From the NCBI GenBank assembly GCA_037176905.1, contig JBBBWG010010223.1, forward strand, positions 1-64,000: a stretch of DNA of 64,000 nucleotides, read 5' to 3'. This DNA is from Azolla pinnata. Its lineage: Eukaryota; Streptophyta; Polypodiopsida; Salviniales; Salviniaceae. Shown here in pieces: positions 1 to 12,276 of the stretch (positions within the stretch are counted from its first letter, which is position 1; every line of letters begins with the position of its first letter). A program made the position numbers and the translations under genes. The notes under the pieces were generated by a model, which did no database searches, was not told the origin of the DNA, and saw only the letters and a list, made by a program, of their open reading frames with translations.

Positions 1-812
1 TTATAAATACTTAGAATATGTTAACTATGGGTTAAATGTGTAAAATATCGGCTCAATATGTTAAACGTTTTAAATAGTTATGGAAATTTACAATCAATTA
101 ATCCTGCATATCACAAAGTGTTTTTCATATTCCATTGCTCGACATTAGAAGAACAATCTATTTTATACAAAACAGTATTCTCGATGGAAGGCCTAGGCAA
201 AGATATGTTTTATATTTGTAAAATTGGTATTGAAACAAGCAGAAGATTACCGAAAAATGGCTAACAAAATTATAAATTACATTTGAAGGCTTACTAAAGT
301 TAGAAATTACAAATTAATGCCAGGCCTTATGACTATTATTTCCTGATCGGCATTCGTTCTGAGTATGCCATAATCTTGATCACCCTCGATGTAACAAGGC
401 CACCGTCTCGATCGCCGAATGTAATGATTGTTGATCATGCAATATTGCTAGAGGAGAACTTGCTCCATAATCGATGAACCTATGATCTCGTCGGAGCACA
501 ATTTTATCGACCCCAGCTAACCTCTGATAATTACATCGAGCGCCATCAAGATTACGGCTTGATCATCGGCGAAACGGAATCGAGAAGCAGCAGCAGCAGC
601 AGCAAGGTGTTTTTTTTCTTTCTTTTTCGTGATCAGCGGACCCTAGCGAGAAGCGAAGTTTTTTTTTTTTTAAACTACCGAACCCGAGTTCGAATCCTAC
701 CACGGCGGTACTACGGAGCTTCCGAACGATCTGCACTTCTCGATAAGCCTTCCCGTAAGAGAAACAGAGAGTTCGGAAACGTAGTTCGTTTAATGACGAC
801 GGTGCGATACTC
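1..812. repeat. AT-rich dispersed repeat (copy A) and RAD51 upstream region
   Basis: No gene is recognised here. The block around 215-330 (ending in ACAAAATTATAAA and then AGAAATTACAAATTAATGCC) closely resembles stretches near 20190-20260 and 21300-21350, so it belongs to a dispersed AT-rich repeat family. The opening bases, rich in GTTAAAT-like words, resemble 20090-20150 and 44395-44530. From about 600 the composition changes to GC-richer sequence with poly-T runs (608-616, 660-671), probably the distal promoter of RAD51. The element type is unknown: I see no open frame, terminal inverted repeat or poly-A tail. Confidence 0.5.
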
Positions 813-814
813 GT

Positions 815-955
815 GTGTTCACACTTGGGCCGGACGTCGAGCCAGTGGCCGTGTTCACACTTGGGCGGACACCGCCGTGTTCACACCTGGGCGGACACCG
901 CCGTGTTCACACCTGGGCGGACATCGCCGTGTTCACACGTGGGAGGGCGGACATA
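815..955. repeat. 26-bp minisatellite upstream of RAD51
   Basis: About four to five units of a 26-bp repeat, each starting GTGTTCACAC and continuing with TTGGGCGGAC or CTGGGCGGAC. Clear unit starts are at 851, 877, 903 and 929, and a longer diverged unit begins at about 815. The array ends about 140 bases before the RAD51 start codon, so it lies in the promoter or 5' leader. A TTC/CTT microsatellite (about 985-1078) follows directly. Confidence 0.8.
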
Positions 956-1096
956 AATTTTTGAATCAAAAAATTTGGAGGGACTCTTCTTCTTCATTTT
1001 TCTCCTTCTTCTTCTTCGTCTCTTCTTCTTCTTCTTCGTCTTCCTTCTTCTTCTTCTTCTTCTTCTTCTTCGTTTCTTCCTCGCGAAGCTGCTGCA

Positions 1097-1175
1097 ATGG
1101 CGATGGCGATGGAGCAGGAGCACGATCAGATGGGCGAAGAGCAGCATGGCCCCTTCCCTGTCGATCAGCTCCAGG

Positions 1176-1212
<37 letters not shown>

Positions 1213-3748
1213 TGTACATGTCTTGTGCTTCCTGAGCAATAGGCTCTATCTCGGGCCCTCTTTTTTGCCTTCCGATTTTGGGGCTCATCGCCGCTCCTCT
1301 TTCCCCACAAGGCATGTGGCATAGCCGCTGCGGACGTCAAGAAGCTCAAGGACGCGGGCCTCTGTACCGTGGAAGCCGTGGCTTACTCCCCCAAGAAGGA
1401 CCTCGTTCAGATCAAAGGTCTCAGTGAAGCCAAAGTCGAGAAGATCATCGAAGCAGGTAAAAACCGGGGCTTCGTTAAGTCAACGGCGAGCGCCTGCGGT
1501 CTTCTTGTTTTGATCGATTTTGCCCGATACAGAGCTGTTAGGGTTCCTCTGTTGCATTAATTGTTTGAATGCATTCAGGGTCTCGTTGTCTGAAAGGCTC
1601 AGCGTTTGATGTGGCTTGTTTCTCATGTGGAGGGATGCTTTTCTCTATGAAACACAGCCACACGCCTGCATTTCTGGGACCCTAAACTTGATTCGATTTG
1701 CAGCTTTCAAGCTCATTCCCATGGGGTTCACGAGTGCAAGCCAGCTTCATGCTCAGCGCTCAGAGATCATTCAGATAACATCGGGAGCAAAAGAACTAGA
1801 CAAGATTCTTGAAGGTTCTCAGATGTTTTCCGTACTTATTTCTTTCTAATTGTACCTCCTCGTTCTTCTCAGGATTATAAATCATAACGTTCTTTCTTCT
1901 ATCCTGAGTATTTTATTTGTCGCAGGAGGAATCGAAACAGGGTCCATAACCGAGATTTATGGAGAGTTTCGTACAGGCAAAACACAGCTCTGTCATACTC
2001 TCTGTGTTACATGTCAGGTTAGACTTCCCTGCTTCCACAAGTGTTTCAACCAATAATCATCAAACGTGTTCCATATGATATGAGGGTATGTCGTAGTTAG
2101 TTTTATGAAACAGTACTAGATAGTGTGGGCCATCGTGAAATATATGCATGATTACTTTGGATTTCGGGAGAAGGAAGCCATGAACAAGTTATCGATCGTT
2201 AATGTGACACTGGCATTTGTAGGGGTCAGATTATAACAGTTCGTTTCATTGGCAATGAATCAACAAAGAAAATATTGTAATGTAGGGGTTTGTTTAATAG
2301 GTGATGTTTTCCGTTTGTGATTCCTGCATCAGGTTACGCGAATCTCTTATATGAATAATGAAATCATCAATAAGTTACTGATAATATGAGATGGGCCTTT
2401 GTTATCGATGAGGTTTTGGATGATCAATTCTATATAGAAAACGGATAATGAATCAATGAAATAATTATTAGTATTAAGGTTTTATGGACGGTTAAGCTTA
2501 TAGAATAGCTCCATTTTCTATATGGGCGTTCAAATATCAGTGTGTTTTTTGCGTGCTGAAACTCTTAATAAGTTAGTGATAATATGCACATCATTGTCAT
2601 TAAGAGGTTGAACTGTTGAATCAATAACTTAATATTATGTACCTGCTTTCCATGTAATTTTGATAAGTTGGATTGTCCTATTTTGATATGCTTCAACGAT
2701 GCAACCCATATTCCTTTGCCCAATACAATGTTGCGGATTTTCGTTGAGATGTGGTTCTTTTTTAGTATATAATTTGACTGGAAAAATGTTCTTTCTCAAT
2801 ATTTTCCAGCTACCCTTGGATCAAGGCGGAGGTGAAGGCAAGGCACTGTATATCGATGCAGAAGGCACATTCCGGCCACAACGTCTATTGCAGATTGCAG
2901 AGCGGTATAATGATGGTTTCCCAAATAATTTTGTTTTTCAGTTGAAAAGATTGATATGACTTATGACCCTCTCCTCCATCAGGTTCGGGCTAAACGGTGC
3001 GGATGTTTTAGAAAATGTTGCTTATGCCAGAGCATATAACACTGACCATCAATCTAGACTATTGCTTGAAGCTGCATCCATGATGGCTGAAACAAGGCAA
3101 TGAATCTTTATAGTAGTATTTAATGTATAACTGAAGAACTTATTCCTTGGCGGTATGAACAAATTGATTCTCGTCAATGACTGGATGTGTGTATTGTATG
3201 TCCAGGTTTGCTTTGATGATAGTGGATAGCGTGACTGCATTATATCGGACTGACTTTGTTGGTCGAGGAGAGCTGTCAGCAAGACAAATGCATCTTGCGA
3301 AATTCCTCAGGAGCCTGCAGAAGATGGCTGACGAGGTTGATTTTTAAGAACTTTTGGTCAAAGAGATATACATCTATTGATTGACTAGAATATTGAATAC
3401 CTAATTTGCAGTTTGGAGTAGCCGTGGTAGTTACAAACCAAGTTGTGGCACAAGTGGATGGGTCTGCAATGTTTGCTGGACCTCAAGTAAAGCCAATAGG
3501 AGGGAACATCATAGCCCATGCTTCAACCACAAGGTGCAGCAGCATCATTTCCAATTCATTTGTTCTTAAACGTATCCCTGACATTGTTTTCTTATGATTT
3601 GCTCCTGGCGTTTATTGTGACCAGGTTGGCTTTGAGGAAAGGGCGAGGAGAAGAGCGGATTTGCAAGGTGATCAGCTCACCATGTCTACCGGAGCAAGAT
3701 GCAAGGTTCCAAATTGCCACCGAGGGTGTGACTGATGTCAAGGATTAA
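1097..3748 (+). CDS. RAD51: RAD51 recombinase
   Basis: Strand-exchange ATPase that coats single-stranded DNA in nuclear homologous repair and meiosis. Nine exons: 1097-1174, 1312-1456, 1704-1814, 1926-2017, 2810-2904, 2983-3096, 3206-3335, 3412-3533, 3625-3748. They join in frame to 336 residues (339 in human). The N-terminal helix-hairpin-helix DNA-binding domain spans about residues 27-80. The Walker A motif GEFRTGKT is at 124-131, Walker B LMIVDS at 215-220, and the L2 region follows [12 protein letters not shown]. The C-terminus GVTDVKD is typical of plant RAD51, as is the LALRKGRG stretch. The start begins MAMAMEQ, like human MAMQMQ. Exon 6 ends AAG and is followed by GCAATG, so intron 6 uses a GC rather than a GT donor; the protein needs exactly this junction. 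Intron 4 is the longest (792 bp). The assignment is close to certain: RAD51 paralogues and DMC1 match this N-terminus and L2 region less well. Confidence 0.97.
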
Positions 3749-4777
3749 ACAGTGTGGCATGCCATGTTATGCTTATATTTCTCTGTACAGTATTATGGAG
3801 GAGATTTCTCAAGCATGTTCGACTTGTGTCGTTGGGCATAGCTTGCAATATTGGTTGTACAACTCATTTTCTTCCAGCATCCAAGGCTTGATTAAGCAAT
3901 CATGATGCGGTTTGTCTGTGTGAGATGAGTTGCTTATTAAGCGATATACAGTCCTTACTACGTTTCATTTTTGCAATGCCTGCGTTGCTCTTATACATAT
4001 TTTTAAATACCGTAAGCTAGTTCTGATTGTACTAGTATCCTTGTGCATTTTGAATACAGAAGTGTTAATTGTCAATTTTGTTCATTACAAAGTGATGCGT
4101 ACTTGGAACACTATCATGTACATATATATATGTAAAGCACGCTCATTATTTGCGGATCCTAAATGTTGTCGGTGCTACCAACCATTTCTCAGTTCTAAGA
4201 ATGCTATAGAAAGTAGAAAGCCAGCCCAAGAATCATTTGTATCTCTAAGAGTGGACATTTTGTACATGAATTTGCCCCGAATCTTGCTATAACGTTTTAG
4301 AACGTTTTAATATATATAGGAAATTGGAGACATCATAAAAACAATCGAATTCATAACCTTGATCTCAAATTTCTCACATCTCTTATCACTTTAAAGTGAT
4401 TCGACAATGTCTGTATGGGAGGGAGAATGTGGATCAAGCCAAATTAATAGTGACGACCTAAACTAAGCAGACAAAAAGAACTTATCATTTAGAGATACAA
4501 GATGTTGCAGAAAATGTACATGTCAAAGTAAGCAGCTCAAGCATGTCCCCTCACTTCGAGACCCATAGATTGTAATACAAATAAATGGGCGACTGATCTC
4601 TATGGATTCTATGAAACATGTAGAAGGCTCGAAGAAAGGCCACCCATCGAAGTTCTGAAATTTGTGGATTTAACAGGCAATAAGGTAAAGTAGACAAAAT
4701 GCAGATCTTACAAGTATCCCCCCTCCATAGCTTGCTTTTTCTATAATAAACTTTATGTGAACCATATACATGGTAGC
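3749..4777. other. Convergent 3' region between RAD51 and TOM20
   Basis: Non-coding tail-to-tail spacer holding the 3' untranslated regions of RAD51 (+) and TOM20 (-). It is AT-rich, and a short TATATATA tract lies near 4309-4317. Short open frames occur but show no recognisable protein. Confidence 0.6.
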
Positions 4778-7700
4778 CTATCGGACCGGTGCTGGGAAAC
4801 CATTCCTGAACATCCGAACACATAATGTGATCCCAAAAGCAAGAGCCACCCATCCAAAGAGGTCATACTTGAAACTGTTCGGAATCATGCTTCTCCTGCC
4901 CTGTATAATAAAACAGGTTCATACTCTAATTTCAGACTTCTGTTCATCACAACTCAAGCATAGAGATAGGGAAGCATTTCAGAGTTAAAGGTTCCTGAAT
5001 GCTTCCCCATGAGGCAAATCAAATGAAGTAGATGCACTTACCTTCTTTGAAAATCCCCCATTTGAAGATTTAGGTGCAGTGCTTTGAGAGGCTTTCTGCC
5101 TTTGTTGTTTCTGGAACTCATGATACAGAGATGGTGCCTAGAAAAAGCAAACAACCAACACTCTATATTTTCTCAATTTTCGGCAAAGATGAAATCCCAA
5201 CTTGAGTTTCAAGAACTACATCGATGGAACAGATAATATGGTGCCTAAAAACAGCACAGAACTTCCCTCAATTTTAAGAAGAAATAAAACCCCAAGTTGG
5301 GTCAAGTCGGGTTTTAAAAACTATGCACACTACCATGAATTGGATACAGGTTTCCAACATCCACAGAAAAACTAATCGATCCTAGGAACAATGGCAATTG
5401 CCAAATGCCTCACAAAAAGGAAAAGGTTACTAACTGAAATCATATCTGAACATGTGCATATCATGCTTAAGAGCAAACATAGAAGATTCAGTGCACAGCA
5501 AATGAAGAGCTTTGAAATTAAAATTTGACCTGACGACATACATAAGACGGTATCAATCTCTGTCGCCCAAGGAGAGAGTGAGTCAAATCCATCATGAGGA
5601 GATACAGCAGATATAAAACGTAACCTTCTAAAGAAATGGAATGCGTCATATAGCTAATGATGGATTCACTTTGTAGCTATATACGACAAAATATTTACAT
5701 AATTGTTGATGCGTAACATATTTTACCGAAAGCAGCATCCTGTACTCGGTCTGATCATAATGCATGAAAACCTCTCAAAAAGAAACTATAAAGATGTGCT
5801 AAAAACGTAAACTCAGAGGGCCAAATAGATTTTCCGAAATAAATATTTGATATGACTTGAGGATTCTTGTTGTGAAATCACATCTGACCACGAAAAACAG
5901 CGTATTTGAATGAGCAATTCAGAGACTTCATATAAACTCTAGATTACTCAGCTTAGAGAAATTCCTATGAGATTAGAGATCAATGACACAGAAACCTCCT
6001 GAAAAGTGGGCCTTCAGGCAGTTACAGCACATGGCATGCATATATCGAAAATGGGGAATTTTGTAAACAAAGTTCAGAGTTCTGGGTAATACCTTTAATG
6101 ACATCTCAAGAGATCGTAAATATTGGATATTATCCTGGTCCTGTTTAAATTACAAATAAAAAAGACAATGTAATTGATTCCCAGGCTTTGCTCAAGAGAA
6201 ACTAACTAGCAATATAAAAAAGAAAAGTAAATCAAAACCCTCGTTCTACAAAATGTTATAAACTGGACGATTTGGCAAAAATAAAGAAATAGTTCAATTT
6301 TCAGATCACCTGATCAAGAGCTTGCTGAAAGCATTGTGTTGCCTGTTTGAAAAGAGAATATGCTATTGTGCCATCCGTCTCAAGGAACCCTTCAGATGTA
6401 AAAGCATTTCCCAAGCACCACCTAGTATAGTGCCTTTTTGGCTCCAGCTTCAAGGCTTCCTCAAACTTTGATGTTGCCTCTAGGATCATAGAGTTATACA
6501 TTTATAAATATACTGGAGAATCCAACGTTACCAAGAAGGGAGAGTAATATAAAAATGAATAAACTTGAAAGGTAAATCACGTCCATCACATGATTTGGGC
6601 AGGCATTATGAGGGTGGGATATTGCACTTGCATCCACTAACAGAACCGACAATCCACATATAGTTTCACAGACTTTTATTTAAATGATAATAGTTTTATC
6701 AACTAGTCTCATCTCAACAGCCACTGGCACTTGTTGAAAAGGTAAGAAGTATGCTGCAATTCCCCTTGAAGGGTTATCATATCCTTTTTCTGAATATGAT
6801 TCAGCTACCAAACATGGCACATAAAAGTGTGAAAGGTTATCATTATACAAGTATCAAGCATGGTGCACGAAAAATATCCTAACGCCCAAGAATTATGAAA
6901 AAGATCACAGTTTCTTTGTTCGTAAATGCATACCACACCGTTAGATCATTCTGAAAGCTGTCCCAAATTCGATCTTACACTAAAATGTACGAGATTCTCC
7001 TGAATGTGAATCGTAGTCATAAAGTAAAAATTGGACACCTCAACGTGAGGTGAAAACCTACAACATATCAAAAAGACACATAGAGTCAAGAAGCCATTAT
7101 AGTCCTTAGAGGCACTCTCATGAAAGAATCTATCTTGGACTGGATATCCCTAAGAGGAATATAGAAAAATAGAGATCAATGTAGTGCTTGAAGAAGAAAA
7201 GTTTCTGCAGTCAGTTTTTTATCATAAACTATACAACTGCAGGCCCAGATGGTCCCAAGCCCCCAAAATCTTCTTCATTGGTGGAAATATATAAGTCTTC
7301 TTCATTGATCAACCATGTGGAATCCGTTCTACTATAAAGCCTTTTCCAACCCATACCTCAAGAAATTTGGGTAAAGGTGAAATGCTTTGGTGCATAGTAA
7401 TATGCGTTAATGTACACAAGCTATCTTCCTAGCTTGACTATTCAACCCACTGGGAAGGAGACCCAAAAAGCATCTCCAGTGGAATAATTTCTGCATGAAA
7501 TGAAAGACTAGGCTTTACCCACCTGCAAGCTGCTTGATTTCCAACAATGTGTGCCATGAAGCATTTGCATGTTCTTGAAACCAAAATGAGGTTCGTTCCA
7601 AGCTATACACTGAATATATGTTAAGCTATTTTAACAATCTCTGATCTTAACAAAAGAAAGCTTTGCTCCTTAATTTTGATTCCCAATTTGACTTTCTGGC

Positions 7701-8649
7701 TTCCAGGGTGGGCTTTTTTGTATGCTTCTTTTGGTCGAGCATTAATCATAATGAGAGCCAAAGATGGTTACAGATACTGTCTATTTATCTTTAAAATCCT
7801 ATTATGTCCTTATGAAAAACACAATGTCTTGTGCCGTACCTGAATTTAAAACGGAAGAACCTAGAAACTAACTTGAAGAGCAACAGAACGGGAAACCGCA
7901 AAGGATACTAACCTTCCACCATGTCAATGGCTGCTTGACCTTTTCTGAGCTGGGCTAATTCCAGCAGCAGCGCACCCCATTTTGTCAGATTCTACAAAAA
8001 CATATAATATCCAAGTTTCATAATAAATAAAACTATGTCCTATTGCAACAGCTCTTAAGATGTTATCACAACAAAATCATTATTCTATAAGATTTAGCGA
8101 TATTTGTCTCCTCGAATACAAAAACCACGAACCTCTTCATCTTACTTCTTGGCCAATCTATTAGTTTGGTCTTTAGGGCTTTAGCACAAAATTCTCCCGT
8201 TCCACTAATCTCAGGAACCCAACTCTAGCATTTCGTTAATCTATCACTATCGAGTTAGAAACATTTTCCTTGTTAACAAAAACACACAAGGCCTAGCCTT
8301 GGTCATGGCTCGAGTACAATACGTTAAGATCAGCAGTTCCCTCGTAACGAAACCCTTAAAATAAACTTTTTGGCTATTGTTGTAGAATTTTGTAACGCCT
8401 GCTTGCGATGCTACTATAGAGCACAGACTAACCTCTCAGTTGTGGATTCAATACGCGGATGTAGTTCAGGATGGGGTCTAGAATCGGAAGATTTAGGGTT
8501 TTTCGAAGTAACCAAAAGGAGGGGGGTGGGATACGGACCTCAGCATCGAGGGGGGCACGAGAGCACTCGGCAGCGATCTTGTCCCGAGGATTCTCGAGGG
8601 AGAAGTAGCGTTCGATCTCATGGCGAGGGAGCAGCGAATTAGGGTCCAT
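4778..8649 (-). CDS. TOM20: Plant-type TOM20 mitochondrial import receptor
   Basis: Outer-membrane receptor of the TOM complex that binds mitochondrial presequences on the cytosolic face. Six exons, in transcript order: 8649-8539, 7991-7913, 6479-6310, 6140-6093, 5137-5042, 4900-4778. They give 208 residues, close to the roughly 200 of Arabidopsis TOM20s. The family signatures are visible: NLTKWGALLLELAQ, a TPR-like segment with KFEEALKLEPK and CLGNAFTSEGF, then a run of AATQ-type residues (FKQATQCFQQALDQ), NIQYLRSLEMSLKAPSLYHE, and a single C-terminal anchor (about residues 179-199) introduced by KYDLFGW. As in plants, the anchor is at the C-terminus, the reverse of fungal and animal TOM20. 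The start is the first ATG of the first exon (MDPNSLLPRHEIERYF). Introns 2 and 1 are about 1.4 kb and 0.5 kb. The gene is convergent with RAD51. Confidence 0.95.
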
Positions 8650-8765
8650 GTCTTCTCTTCTCTGTGTCTGTGGGAACGCAACGAGAGATCGAATCCTGAC
8701 AGGAACAGATCAAAATGTGGAAGGTCTGTCTTCTTCGTCTTCAACAAGTGCTTGAACAAAACAAG

Positions 8766-9250
8766 AAATTAGGGTTTAAGAGCCCCTTGAGCCAGGGTTT
8801 AAGAAGAGGTCATGAAAACAAAAGTCTTCAGATTAGGGTTTCACTAGACTGAAGAAAATCTAGCAGGGTTTTCCGGATCGTAAATTAGGGTTTCGGAACT
8901 CCGCGGATCCGAACCCGTTCTTCGGAGTGTTGGATTCGTGGGGTCAGTTGGATCATTCCAGATCAGCGATCTTCGAAATCGGAGCGCATTGCTTCAGATT
9001 AGGGTTTCACCTGACTGAAGAAAATCTGGCTCGGTTTTCGGGATCCTAAATTAGGGTTTCGGAATTCCCCCCGGACGCGAACCCGTTCTTCGGATTGTTG
9101 GATTCGTGGGGTCAGCTGGATCGTTCCAGATTAGCGAGATTCGAAACTGGAGCGCATTGCTGCGTCGAGAACTGTATCGGATTCCTTCTCTAGAAAGCGC
9201 TCGACAAAACAGATTAGGGTTTGTTTAAGAGCCCTGAGCTAGGGTTTGAA
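8766..9250. repeat. 166-bp tandem duplication upstream of TOM20
   Basis: The sequence starting TTCAGATTAGGGTTTCAC at about 8827 recurs from about 8993 with a 166-bp period and few differences. Both copies contain AATTAGGGTTTCGGAA and GTTGGATTCGTGGGGTCAG. A shorter related block, ATTAGGGTTTAAGAGCCC, near 8770 is echoed near 9212. Copies of TTAGGGTTT, a telo-box-like element often found in plant promoters of translation and import genes, recur throughout. The array lies 120-600 bases upstream of the TOM20 start codon, so it may serve as that gene's promoter. Confidence 0.75.
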
Positions 9251-9954
9251 GAGGGTCATGGAGAAAAACTCTCACGCTATAGGGTTCTCCAGAATGGAAT
9301 AACATCTGCCTCGGTCCGGATCGTAATCAGGGGTTTCAGAATCCACAAATCGGAGCCCATTGCCGAAGTGAATCGTATCGGATTCTCTCACAATGTTGTG
9401 GCGCGGAAACAAAACCCTGATCCTTCTCAAGAGGGAATCGGAGCCGGAATGCTCTCCTTTGCAACTTCGAATGTGGAAACGCATTTCTGCTTTGGTTTGT
9501 CGAGGTTATTCTGATGCAATCTTTGAAGCTCTGGGGTCATGATAAGATTGCTCTACTTCAGAATAATGAGAACGGAAGCAGATTTCGGGGATGTGCAAAC
9601 ATGTACATGCCGTTGAGCTAGGCTGGCTTCCGTCGGATCGACGACTGGTGGGGGAGCAAATCTGATGCATGAAGCTCGTTCATATCAATATCGAGACCGG
9701 ATAAAATCATGTAAATTCAAGCAAAGCATGCATACAACATCAACTTCGCATGATCCCCTGTCCTCGGCCAACTGGCTCACTAGTCAGACTAAGTCATCGA
9801 CCAGCAAATCATGAGCAAGTGGGAGTAGCAGATCATCCACATAAAGAGAATGGTTCTCGTCACTGCGAGCAAAGCACGAAGAGCTCGGTACGAAGAAATG
9901 CAGCGGATTTACAAGTGCTCTGAGAATGAACCTGGGAATTTACAAATGCACTAA
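9251..9954. other. Intergenic, no gene recognised
   Basis: Unique-looking sequence between two repeat arrays. A 97-codon open frame at 9221-9514 resembles nothing I know and overlaps the edge of the repeat array. Confidence 0.4.
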
Positions 9955-10965
9955 GAATGAACCTGGGAATCCTAAACCCTAAATTTGGCAAATCTGGCTT
10001 TGCCTTCTAGTTCTGAGCCATATGGCTCAGAACTCTAAACCTAGGAACCCTAAACTCTAAATTTGGCATTGGCTTCTAGTTTTGACCCATATGGCTTGAA
10101 GCAGTAAACCTGGGAACCCTAACCTCTAAAACCCTAAACCCTAAACCCTATATTTGTCATTGGCTTGTAGTTTTGAGCCGTATGGCTTGAAGCAGTAAAC
10201 CCGGGAAGCCTAACCTCTAAAACCCTAAACCCTCAACCCTAAATCTAGAAAAATCTAGCATTGGCTTCTAGTTTTGAGCCATATGCCTTGAAGCAATAAA
10301 CCTACAAACCCTAAACCCTAAACCCTAAACCCTAAATTTGGCATTGGCTTGTAGTTTTGAGCCGTATGGCTTGAAGTAGTAAACCTGGGAACCCTAACCT
10401 CTAAAACCCTAAACCCTAAATTAGGCAAAATCTGGCATTGGCTTCTAGTTTTGAGCCTTATGGCTTGAAGCAGTAAACCTAGGAACCCTAAACCATAAAT
10501 CTGGCATTGGTTCCTAGTTTTGAGCCATATTGCTTGAAGCAATAAGCCGGGGAACCCTAACCTCTAAAACCCTAAACCTTAAATCTGGCAAAATCTGGCA
10601 TTGGCTTCTAGTTTTGAGCCATATGGCTTGAAGCAGTAAACCTAGGAACCCTAAACCCTAACTCTGTCATTGGCTTCTAGTTTTGAGCCATATGGCTTGA
10701 AGCAGTAAGCCCGGGAACCTTAACCTCTAAAACCCTAAACCCTAAACCCTAAATCTGGCAAAAATTTGGCACTAGCTAAACCATAAACCCTAAACCCTAA
10801 ATCTGGCAAAAATCTGGCACTAGCTAAACCATAAACACTAAACCCTAAATCTAGCAAAAATCTGGCACTACTAAACCATAAACACTAAACCCTAAATCTG
10901 GCAAAAATCTGGCACTAGCTAAACCATAAACACTAAACCCTAACCCTAAATCTGGCAAATCTGGA
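9955..10965. repeat. Telomere-motif composite satellite
   Basis: Runs of CCCTAAA (plant telomere motif, C-rich strand) alternate with a non-telomeric spacer containing GGCATTGGCTTCTAGTTTTG and AGCCATATGGCTTGAAGC. Nine copies of the ATATGGCTTGAAG core occur at about 10015, 10086, 10176, 10277, 10358, 10453, 10523, 10616 and 10687, spaced roughly 70-100 bp. From about 10765 the array switches to shorter units of about 50-55 bp carrying AAATCTGGCACTAGCTAAACC. Copies differ at many positions, so this is an aged interstitial array rather than a chromosome end. Confidence 0.9.
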
Positions 10966-11389
10966 ATTGGCTTCTGATTTTGAGCCATTGATTGGACTTG
11001 TGCTTCAAGCCATGGACAGAAGAGAAGAAGAGCTTCTTTGAGCCAATGGAGAGAGAAGAAGCTGCCTGAAGCTCCTCTGCAGGGAAGGGATATGGAAGCT
11101 TCCTCCCTCTCCTCGCCTCAGAAGCTTCCTGCAAGGGCATGTCGGGACTCCCAAAACCTTGCCTTACAGAACGAGCCAACGCTGCTTCATCAGGTATTTA
11201 TGCTCTATCTCTCTCTTTCTCTCTCCGTCTCAGACACGCCCCATTCTTCGAGTCGATCTTTTGTATTCAGCACCGGAACGGATTGTGGAGTGACCTTCCC
11301 CGTTAGGTTTTCGAATCGGAAAAACGCCTCATGGCGTTTTCTCCTTTTCCTTCCCGTGCCTACATTGTGCTTGGAACAGATGGAGCGAT

Positions 11390-11702
11390 CGATCTTCGGT
11401 TTACGGCTTCCAATCGATGCGTACCCTCTCAGTTTTCTTGTGCTTTGCATGCCTAACTCAGCGAAAGGTGCATCATCTGAAATGTGGCGACCCTCACCAC
11501 GGTTTCTTCGGTTTAGGGCTTCGAATCGATGCTTACCCTCACAGTTTTCTTCTTCTTTCCATGCCTATTTCAGGGCAAAGTGCATCATCTGAAATGTGGC
11601 AATCTCAGCACGGTTTCTTCAGTTTACGGCTTCAAATTGATACCCTCACAGTTTTCTTCTTTCCGTGCCTACCTCAGGGCAAGTGTATCATCTGAAATGT
11701 GG
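11390..11702. repeat. 111-bp tandem repeat with splice-acceptor-like core
   Basis: Three head-to-tail units begin near 11408, 11519 and 11630, each with CTTC-AATCGAT-like bases, then TACCCTCACAGTTTTCTT, a pyrimidine tract, CAGGGCAA and TGCATCATCTGAAATGTGGC. The third unit is shortened, and a partial fourth may lie before 11400. Each unit holds a TTTCTT...CAG|G sequence resembling a 3' splice site, so these may be tandem copies of an intron end plus a short exon. No protein family is recognised in the exon-like part. Confidence 0.75.
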
Positions 11703-12276
11703 CAACGTCACCGCCGTCTTGGACCCCATTCATCTGAGGTGGAAAACAGAGGCTATCACAGGGCCACTGCAGTCTTCTTTTGGTTTTGATGAGTTCAAAA
11801 AGCTCTGCATTGAAGGTAGAACTACCGAAGCGACACTTCAATCTCAGGCCTGTAGGGCTGTATATGCACACACTCAATGAAGTATATATTCTCTTGTTGT
11901 ACAGCAGGGATTCGAGAACATGATTATTTTCTTGTCACTTCTGACACTCGGATGTTGCAAACAACGGGTCTTCACCTCAAAAAAATGCAGTGTTTTTGAA
12001 ACTAGTTGAACAGGATGTGGTTACTTGGAGCACGTAAACATTTTTGCTCATTCAGAAGCATGGAAACCTTGAATTTTTCATTGTCTCTACCATATAATGA
12101 AATGATCAAAGATCACATTTTCTCTCACGCTTTTGCAGATTCGGCTAACAGAGCCACGCCCTTCATTGGAAACTCATCCCATCCCATGTTATAGTAAGGC
12201 CTCGAAAGGGCGCCTCACCGGTATGTATACCAGATCATAGTCTGCTTTAGAGCATAAAACGGGGATTTCGGTACTT
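11703..12276. other. Unassigned region between repeat array and PPR remnant
   Basis: A 71-codon open frame ending at 11880 contains LRWKTEAITGPLQSSFGFDE and FKKLCIEGRTTEATLQ. It reads like an authentic protein segment but matches nothing I can name, and it could be the leading part of the decayed PPR gene downstream. The rest is AT-rich with no coding signal. Confidence 0.25.

Noticed and set aside
686-699. tRNA T-arm-like GAGTTCGAATCCTA
   Set aside because: Upstream bases are poly-T, with no acceptor, D or anticodon arm, so no tRNA gene.
10318-10542. Minus-strand 74-codon frame with repeated LKTR and QCQI words
   Set aside because: It is only the translation of the telomere-type satellite.
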